Part shown: positions 57,191 to 64,000 of the stretch, one piece after another
How positions within the stretch are numbered: the first letter of the stretch is position 1
How the letters are laid out: each line of letters starts with the position of its first letter
NCBI GenBank assembly: GCA_014529385.2
Contig: CM043944.1
Coordinates: 173,602,740-173,666,739 of the forward strand
DNA length: 64,000 nucleotides
Source: Adiantum capillus-veneris
Lineage: Eukaryota; Streptophyta; Polypodiopsida; Polypodiales; Pteridaceae
Direction of reading: 5' to 3'
The notes under the pieces: model-generated
Seen by the model: the letters and a program-made list of their open reading frames with translations, nothing else
Database searches by the model: none
What the model was told of the DNA's origin: nothing
Position numbers and translations under genes: made by a program

Positions 57191-57694
57191 TGGGTTAACC
57201 ATCCTCTTCCACTGTCGCTTTAGCTTAGGCACCATCTCTATAATCTTCCCAAAGGTAACATCGGATTTCCTGCTCGTCAGATCCTCCTTCAAGTCATAGC
57301 TTAATTGCCCATCCCCTAGTGGAAAATGTGAAACATGAAACTTGCGACGAGTCCTCCTTTTCCTCTTAGCCTTGACATCCTCGCCTTCATGGCTCTTTCC
57401 CTTCTTCTTACTAGGACCTGGGGCACTTCTTCCTTCATTTTCCTCTGTGGTCCTCTTCCCAATAGGCATCACTAATGTATCCTCTAGCTTTGATGCCTTC
57501 TCCAAGGTGACTACACTTAGCACTTTTGTCTTTCCCTTTTCCTCCTGGGTCAATCCACTGGTTCCTTCAACTCCCTTAATTTCGATGCCATAAGCATTTG
57601 ACCTAGTTAGCACCTGTCTTGGCAATGGATACATGTCTCCCCCCATCCTTGGTGGCTTATCACATTGCGGGCTGATGTGGCCCACTCTCCACAA
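57191..57694 (-). pseudogene. Gag-to-pol linker of the Tat-type element
   Basis: A Lys/Arg-rich frame follows a zinc knuckle that is cut by a one-base shift at about 57,690 (C-G-E then G-H-I-S-P-Q-C in another frame). The part near 57,300-57,200 (D-L-T-S-R-K-S-D-V-T-F-G) resembles the region before the protease in plant gypsy elements. No protease follows. Confidence 0.6.
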
Positions 57695-58028
57695 TTATAA
57701 TATGTGGGCGTCTGCCTCCAGAACCTACCATTACTTTGTCCAACACCATTCCTAGGTCTTTCTTCACCTCCTGGCTGATTTGCAAACCTCCCTCGACCTC
57801 AATTATTTCCCACTTGGCCTAGCAGGTTTAGGCTGAGATTCTTCATTAAATCTACCACTTGACTCATGTCTTACCTTAACCCATCATCTTGCACTGATGT
57901 AGTGACCACTGCTGGCATAACCTGAGTAGTAACAGAACCACTGGTTCGTGATGAACCGCTGGCATGCGATTTTGTAAAGAGTGCATAGGCTGAAATTCAG
58001 ACCTCATCGGCAAAGACTCCACCCATAA

Positions 58029-58565
58029 CTAGCTCATTTTCCTCAGCTTCCACTCTTTGCTCCTTGTTACCTCTAGTGCATCCTCATATGTCCTAGTCTT
58101 CTTTAGCTCCACTCTCCAATGTATATTCTCCCAAAGATCAGCCAAGAATCTGTCCTTCTTCATCATGTCAGGCGAGGGTAATTGTGGTGCTAAGGCCTTG
58201 CACATCCTCTCCCATGCCAATGAGAACTTACGTATGTACGCATCTACTGGCTCACCTTCCTTTTTCACTAAAGCCTGTACTTCTTGCCACACTTTGTCAG
58301 GATCTTCTATCTTCACAAACTCAGCTTGCAATCCATGCCTTAGATTGTCCCAACTCAATCTTACAGGTGGATCAGCCAAACGCAAATCCTCTTCAAATGA
58401 TTTGGACCAAACTCGTGCATCACTCTTCAAACAGATTTGGAGAAGACGTAACATCTGCGCAAGATCATGAATCTGGTTGCTAATGCAAGCAACCTCCATC
58501 TTTTCCAAAAAGTCTTTCACATCTTCATCACTTCTTCCATGAAACTCCGGATAAGAGAAAGCCAT
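58029..58565 (-). pseudogene. gag: Gag capsid domain of the Tat-type element
   Basis: A 178-codon frame starting at ATG 58,565 is a retrotransposon gag domain (F-L-E-K-M-E, then a W-S-K-S-F and W-E-R-M segment). It is intact itself, but its knuckle and pol are broken downstream. Confidence 0.85.
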
Positions 58566-59580
58566 GGCTACCCAAGTTACTATGCTTTAAGAACCCCTTC
58601 GAACACACATGCAAGAACCTAAAACTTTTGACTGACTCAATTCCCAAAAACTTTAATGGAGCTCAACTTTAGATAAGAACAAACACATGCACATCAAATG
58701 AGTTTTCATAGTTGATCATTGGAATTACAACAGGTAAAGGACATTCCAGTATCTCCCTTAATCTTCTTGGCCCGAACATAAAGACTATGCGCTACTGGAA
58801 AAAAATCTTCCTGGACACTTGAACATTAATCTGGATTCTTTGAGTTAAATGAAAAGGAGTGAATTGAGGTCCGTTTTGATCATCCATTAAAGTCAACCAT
58901 GCAGCTCCCAAGAAGGCACACCTGTCTTATCCTCCGATTTTGCCAAAATTTCAGCAGCATAACAGCATAAATGGCTCAAAAGACCAAAAAACTAGCCATC
59001 ACAACTTTGAAAAATTTTGGCAGAGTTTCCCCAGAAGTAGAGCAGTGAGAACCCAAAATATAGACTGTATATGTATGCATAAACTACCAACAATAGAACC
59101 CGAGCATCAATTAGGAATCACTAGTACATAGCCTATGGCGAGGTCACGAAAAGGGTGCTCCAGCTACCTATATCACTGAAAGGATCTCCACATTTGAGAA
59201 TCCCCCAGCTCAATAAAAACTCACACTATCGACCCTCACACGAAGGCTAATGCAAATCGCGTATAGTCAAGTCTCAGAAATGACTATCTTCCAGACCAAG
59301 TCTCAGAAATGGCTGGGACTGCCAAATAAAACCAAATATGGCTCCACAAAGACGTACAATTGCACTTTCCACAAGTAACGTACAATCCATCAGACAATGC
59401 GCTCAAACAGGCGCCAAATGATGCATACCCACAACAACTGCAAGTGACACCACCGCTAGTATATCACTGTACTCCAGCTACCTGTACCTATACCTGTAAC
59501 CTGTAACCTGTAATCTGCAATCATTAATCCCGAATCTCGAAGCTCTAAGCTCGAGGCCGAAGGTACTTGAAGAACATCCT
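58566..59580 (-). other. Leader of the Tat-type element, shared with copia leaders
   Basis: This 1-kb non-coding leader contains, at about 58,980-59,450, sequence homologous to copia leaders in the same transcriptional sense. The rest shows nothing coding. Confidence 0.75.
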
Positions 59581-59594
59581 CCGTGGGGGCGCCA
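59581..59594 (-). other. Candidate primer binding site of the Tat-type element
   Basis: In element sense TGGCGCCCCCACGG lies eight bases from the LTR. TGGCGCC starts are common for LTR elements, but I cannot assign the tRNA. Confidence 0.45.
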
Positions 59595-59602
59595 AAATAA
59601 TC

Positions 59603-59775
59603 TGAGCGGGATGAAAACACACAGAACGCCTCTTTAAGGATCCGACACACACTCTTGGAAGGATATACACACACACTATGGGGCACCACTCGGCTTAAAC
59701 AACACACCTGGCCGAGACAGGGAACACACCGATGGAGTGAGAGGAGAGAGACTACCCATTTACCCACTCCACACA

Positions 59776-59831
<56 letters not shown>

Positions 59832-60774
59832 AAAAAATCAGCTCAAAAGAGGAGAATTTATGATGTTTAGATTCAATAGATCTTGGGCCAACACCAATGG
59901 GGCAAACAGCTCACACAATATGGGTAGAACATACCAGATACAATCACAAATTGGAGCAGAAGCTTCGCTCATAGGAGAAACTTACACACCCAAAATAGTA
60001 GAAAAAGAGTGAGTAATTTGGAAAAATGGACAGCTCCATTGCGTCCGGAATGGCCCAAAACCCCAGTCTACAATGTCAAAGTGCTCAAATCCAACCTTGG
60101 ATGAGTTGTTTATAGCCAAAACAGGCTCCAAAAACCCCAAAAACACAGTTGCCGCTGTTCCTCTTCTCTTCTCCATGTTTTTTCTGGTCTTCTCGCTGCT
60201 TTTTCAGTTCCCACACTTAGCTTTATTAGTTGGGCACCCTTGGCCTTTTAGATGACCTCAAACGGACCCCGAACAGGCCAAAAACTGACCTCGCGGTGCA
60301 TAGTTGTCACCCTGCTGCATCCATCCGCAAACCTGGCACTCAACTTTTTCCAATAATGCATCACGCCACCACGTGAAGTGGCCCCAAAATATGGTCCTCA
60401 TGATGACCTTTCTGCATAATTATCACAAGAAAACATCCACGTTGTGCCCGTACTTCTCCACGTGCAAGTATTGACCCCATTCGACCTCCTGCAGCCACTA
60501 GATGCCATCTGACGCACCTGCTTACCTCATGTCGTCGGCCCGCGGATAGCTTCCTCGAGAAGTTTTACGCGCTACTAACTTCTCATTATTATAGAAAAAA
60601 CACACTGGTACTCGTGATAGTGAAAATCGATGCACTATGTACATGTTGTCCTTCCTGTACACATGTGGGCCCCACGTAACCACCTGGCTCTGGAAAATGG
60701 GCAATCCTTTATTCGATGCACCATACATGTGTATGTACATATGCACAATCTCTTGCTCCAAAAAACTCGTGACA
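59603..60774 (-). repeat. 5' LTR of the Tat-type element
   Basis: 1,172 bp. On the plus strand it runs TGAGCGGGATG...CTCGTGACA, with (AC)n at 59,776-59,828. The short ORFs inside are chance frames. Confidence 0.88.
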
Positions 60775-60779
60775 GCGTT

Positions 60780-61530
60780 CCCATTTCTTTTAGTTGGGCC
60801 GACTTCCAAGACAAAAGCTCAAGGCATGGTTCTTGCCATCTTAGTATCTAGTGCGGTTAAAAGAAGATTTGCACTATCTCAAGTAGAATGGTACTCGAGT
60901 CATGTCTTTTTTCAACCTATTTTGCAGCTTGGCACCCAATTACACAAATTGGATGCGAGGCGCAAAGAGGATTTCATTTTTGGGTTGGACGACTATATAA
61001 GATTTGATGTGGAAGCCTTTGATCCCATCGATCTCAACGAGGCGGTAGCGATTGCTCTCGCACAAGAGATGAAACACAATAAGGGAAAGCCTAAGGAGAA
61101 CAAGAGTTTTCAAAGTACCTCTTAGACTTCTTAGAACCCTCAAAACGGTAAGAACGATAAGAATGGTAAGAATGGTAACTCTTCTAACCAATCTTCCTCT
61201 AGTCTCTCAGAAAAGAACTCACAAAATGAATCTAAGGGTAAAGCTAATAAATTTCTAAACCTAAGCTCACCCCATATGAAAAAGCAGCACAACGAATTTT
61301 AGGAGGATACATCACGTCAGAAGAAAAAAGAATTTATTCTAAGGAAGGACGATGTTATCATTGTCACATCAAGGGTCATTTAAAAAGAACATGTCCTAAG
61401 ATTGAAACTAACGAATCTAAAGAACCCATAGAACCCACATCCTCTGTTAATTCCGTAAATGAGAACACTAGTGCGATCCAAGTTTCTCATGATGCTCCCA
61501 TTGATGAGTCTCTCATTAAGTGTTATGGTC
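60780..61530 (+). pseudogene. gag: Gag C-terminal part, gypsy element 2
   Basis: This continues the capsid frame after the Tat-type insertion (F-I-F-G-L-D-D-Y-I-R-F-D). A TAG at about 61,123 breaks it before the Asn/Lys-rich linker. The zinc knuckle C-Y-H-C...H...C lies at 61,351-61,395. Confidence 0.82.
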
Positions 61531-62250
61531 ATGTGAAGGGTCAGTGTTTTGTCATATTGTTTGATCCAGGCAGTATGCATGATGTGATAACCGACTCTCT
61601 TGTCGAAAGAGTCTGCTTGGAGGTTGGCAAGACATCTCCTTTTGAGGTGTCGGGCTTTGCTCCCGGTATGGACTCTCTCATCACGCAAGAGTGCCTTGAT
61701 GTGTTATTCACTGTTCAACAAGGGTCCTTCCGCAGAAAATTTGTAGTATCTCCTCTTTCAAGATGTGGTATGCTTTTAGCCTCATTCAATGGTTTCCTGA
61801 GCATAACCCTCTCATTGATTGGACAACCAATACTTTCACTTTCAATGCCACAAGTGACTCTTCCATTGTCATTTGTGGGGAGGAAGTTTTTCATTCTTCA
61901 TCTCTCATTTCTAATGTGCAGGCGAAGCTTGGAGAGAATCAAGAGAAGGAGACTCTCTCAGTCTTGTCTTCTCCAAAGCACGACACATATGTTTTGCATG
62001 ATAAAGATGTGGTTATTTACAATGATGATGATTTGCAGGATACAGATGTGATTTTTCACAAGGATGATGGTTTAGTTGATGCTTTCTCTAGTGAAGCTAA
62101 CCTCATTGTGGATTCGATCAATCACGAAGAATCTATCTTGTCTCTCGAGTCAAGATCTCCGAAACCCCCACAGGAAGTATTGTGTATGTGCATGATTAGT
62201 CAGTACGCACTGTTCGCGGTTTTCGATATTTTAGTCACCATCTTTATGTG
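61531..62250 (+). pseudogene. Retropepsin-like protease, gypsy element 2
   Basis: 61,533-62,051 contains I-L-F-D-P-G-S-M-H-D-V-I, a retropepsin motif with D-P-G-S in place of D-S/T-G. A frameshift at about 61,775 moves to the frame 61,763-62,251 (H-N-P-L-I-D-W). It is less damaged than the element 1 copy. Confidence 0.7.
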
Positions 62251-62891
62251 ATCCCTTTTCATAGGCATGCCACATTGTACGATAAACATGATTCACTCAT
62301 GAATGAGCACGGATGTATGCGGACTACTCATGAAAAGATGAAATGTTTGCATTCAAGGAATTCACACATTCCATGTCTCTTCCTTGGCATGACACGGTAT
62401 TCGAAAGAGAACAAGAAGGATTGAGCATCAAGCATCAGCATTTCCATAGTGATTTGCCATAGTTGATAGATATGGATTAGAAAGACAAGTTTTGATTTCA
62501 ATTTTTGCGTCTGTTTGATGAATGATTTGGCACTCCGTCTCTTTGTTCATCTACATTGCATGCACAATCTTTAAAGAAGACTAGAATTTTTCCAGTCACT
62601 TTACATGGAATGGGTATGTTCATGTTTTTTTGTGGTGGAAGCGGTTTCAGGAATTTTCTTCTTCAGAGATTCTTGAAGAAGGTAGATCCACGACTATAGC
62701 CAAAGTTGGAGCTTTGACGCAGCTGTCTCTTTCGATGCGGCCCAAAGAAGCAAGTGTTTCAGACCTTTATGAAGTTCAAGTACGCACGATCCATGCATCA
62801 GAGTGGGCCAATGAAGAGTCTTTCCCAGGATTCCTGACATTGTTGGAAATCTCCCTCGACGCCATACAGTTCGATACTAGTACCTCACTTT
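62251..62891 (+). pseudogene. Tail between protease and polypurine tract, gypsy element 2
   Basis: Counterpart of 435-1,349. The last frame (62,630-62,893) ends at a TAA beside the polypurine tract. No RT or integrase motif is present. Confidence 0.45.
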
Positions 62892-63185
62892 AAAAAGGAA
62901 GGGATGTCACGTGCACATCTAACCCTATGTGCATGTGGACAAATGACTAGTGTTCAGTTCAGCTTAAGTAGTTTTCTGGCATTTTTATGAGTCTGTTCGC
63001 AGGCCGTGCATGTCCATGCACTTAGAGGAGTTGCATTTTCTCTAGTTGCACACAACATGATCATTAGATTACAGTCAGTACCCATCAGGAGCATTTTACA
63101 GTGCATATAATCCATTTTCTCTATTTTAGCCATTTTTACTTATTATTATTAAGTGACTTTGTTGGGAAACTAGGTAGGTTAACTT
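62892..63185 (+). repeat. Polypurine tract and truncated 3' LTR of gypsy element 2
   Basis: AAAAAGGAAGGGA (62,892-62,904), then the first 281 bp of the 1,216-bp LTR, ending ...AACTT at 63,185. Host sequence resumes with ACTATCC, so about 935 bp of LTR are missing. Confidence 0.85.
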
Positions 63186-63446
63186 ACTATCCTTGACCGA
63201 ACGGTTCTTTGCAGACTCCATCAATCTCGTGGTCAAGAATGCTTCTCTGGTTGCATTGCTCACTTGTAGTGCATAGTAGCGGGGCATGTCCACATTAACA
63301 CTTTGCTCAAGCATAGTTTTAAAGTATGCTGGACTTTTCCATAATTCCCTCGATGTACGTGAAGCATGACTAAGGCAAGTGGTGCCATCTTCGATACTCC
63401 TTGCACAATTCAAATTCCGGCTAATACTACTCCTAGTAAGATTCAA
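63186..63446 (-). pseudogene. 5' part of the unit 3 ADP-ribosyltransferase-like gene
   Basis: ATG at 63,446 opens a frame without stops up to the gypsy boundary (N-R-S-V-K-D-S). It continues in phase at 50,780 (H-R-E-V-F-N-L-D), so the gypsy interrupted an open frame. Units 1 and 2 have the same 5' part. Confidence 0.45.
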
Positions 63447-64000
63447 ATTTCCACTAACACTCCTAGCAAGGGTATTTACACATGGCCATTTTAAAACGGG
63501 CGGACGTCTAACTTATAGTGGCAAAGTTTTTGTGTGGCGGACGGGCAACGAACTTGAGCTTTACACAACTACTTTTATTAAAAAAAATGATGTTTGTTAC
63601 GATTGTTCAAGAAGAATGTCCAAGTTAATGCCATATATGGGCCTTTGCTACCCCATCCAAATAATTCCCCCTTTTGGCACATACATGGCTGCTAGTAGGG
63701 ATATGATTGGGGAGGAAATAGCGGCGTGTATTGATACATACACCTAAAAATCCTATTGTCTATAGATGATAGGATGCACGAAGGGATATTGTGGATGTAG
63801 TGATGTGTAACCAACATAATGCTCCTTGTCAAGCCATCCCTAAACACGTAGAGATTCCAAATATATTTTCACGTGACCAAACGACCTTAGGCAAGCCTAG
63901 ATGCAAACGCGCCTACAAGATAACCTGCACACATGGATCATACACTCTCAAGGATAGTTACCCGGAACGGGAAATTGGAACGGGGAACGAGAAATGGCAA
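63447..64000. other. Unit 3 sequence, direct copy of unit 1 at 18,240-18,744
   Basis: Matches unit 1 up to CACTCTCAAG at about 63,951. There unit 1 enters its GT tract, whereas this copy changes to GGAACGGG-like repeats up to the window end. No gene is assigned. Confidence 0.6.

Larger units (their letters stand above)
53223..60774 (-). mobile_element. Tat-type Ty3/gypsy element nested in gag
   Basis: A 7.6-kb minus-strand element with LTRs 59,603-60,774 (5') and 53,223-54,365 (3'). GCGTT lies at 53,217-53,221 and 60,775-60,779, with one unexplained base (G) between the left copy and the LTR. Order is gag, linker, RT, RNase H, a second RNase H of the archaeal type, integrase. The second RNase H marks the plant Tat lineage. 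Protease and the first part of RT are missing, so it is internally deleted. Confidence 0.87.
50781..63185 (+). mobile_element. Gypsy-type LTR element 2 (gag-protease only), split by a Tat-type element
   Basis: The 5' LTR is 50,781-51,996, followed by the primer site, gag (in two parts), a protease, a tail, a polypurine tract and a truncated 3' LTR (62,905-63,185). The left flank is GACTA. On the right ACTA follows directly after the truncation point, then host sequence continues. Internal sequence without the nested element is about 3.3 kb, and RT and integrase are absent as in element 1. Confidence 0.87.
27663..64000. repeat. Right arm of the large inverted repeat (units 2 and 3)
   Basis: This is the inverted counterpart of 1-24,231, extended by later insertions: 31,901-46,583 into unit 2 and 53,223-60,774 into gypsy element 2. 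It runs off the window on the right. Unit 3 sequence after 63,186 matches unit 1 from about 17,220 in direct orientation. Confidence 0.85.

Overview
The window looks like gene-poor nuclear DNA of a land plant. Ty1/copia polyproteins, tRNA-iMet-type primer sites, a Ty3/gypsy element with the tandem RNase H domains known from the plant Tat lineage, and long GA/CT and GT/AC tracts all point that way. I cannot name the species. I see no rRNA gene, no CRISPR array and no confident intact host gene. Almost everything is nested retrotransposons plus a repeated host-like sequence arranged as palindromes.

Backbone: two inverted arms (about 1-24,231 and 27,663-64,000, both running to the window edges) flank a 3.4-kb spacer. 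Inside each arm is a smaller palindrome, centred near 15,586 and near 49,160. This gives four related units: unit 0 (left of 15,570), unit 1 (15,602-24,231), unit 2 (27,663-49,147, inverted) and unit 3 (from 49,173). Units 0 and 3 share one set of differences, including a gypsy element at the same base. Units 1 and 2 share another set. So an older palindrome seems to have been copied whole in inverted orientation.

Insertions, left to right. (1) 1-15,005: a minus-strand gypsy element (gag and protease, no RT or integrase). Its 5' LTR is split by a minus-strand copia element (3,911-9,450, target duplication ATCTC) and by a plus-strand non-coding LTR element (10,063-14,693, target duplication TTTCT). 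(2) 17,345-18,132: a terminal-inverted-repeat DNA element. (3) 24,232-27,662: the spacer, with a decayed gypsy pol that resembles animal gypsy elements, a 245-bp tandem duplication, a MITE-like element and a foldback. (4) 31,901-46,583: a plus-strand gag-protease element with an Asp-type primer site, itself carrying a copia element (39,082-44,671). (5) 50,781-63,185: a second copy of the left gypsy, whose gag is split by a minus-strand Tat-type element (53,223-60,774).

The units themselves carry multi-copy degraded ORFs. One has a possible ADP-ribosyltransferase-like fold (H-G-T, F-Y and D-I-V-I-G-P motifs). Another, at 22,850-24,133 and 27,760-29,074, I do not recognise. Most reading frames carry stops or frameshifts, so nearly all coding entries are given as pseudogenes. 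An exception is a roughly 140-codon accessory ORF that is continuous once the copia insertion and one target duplication are ignored.
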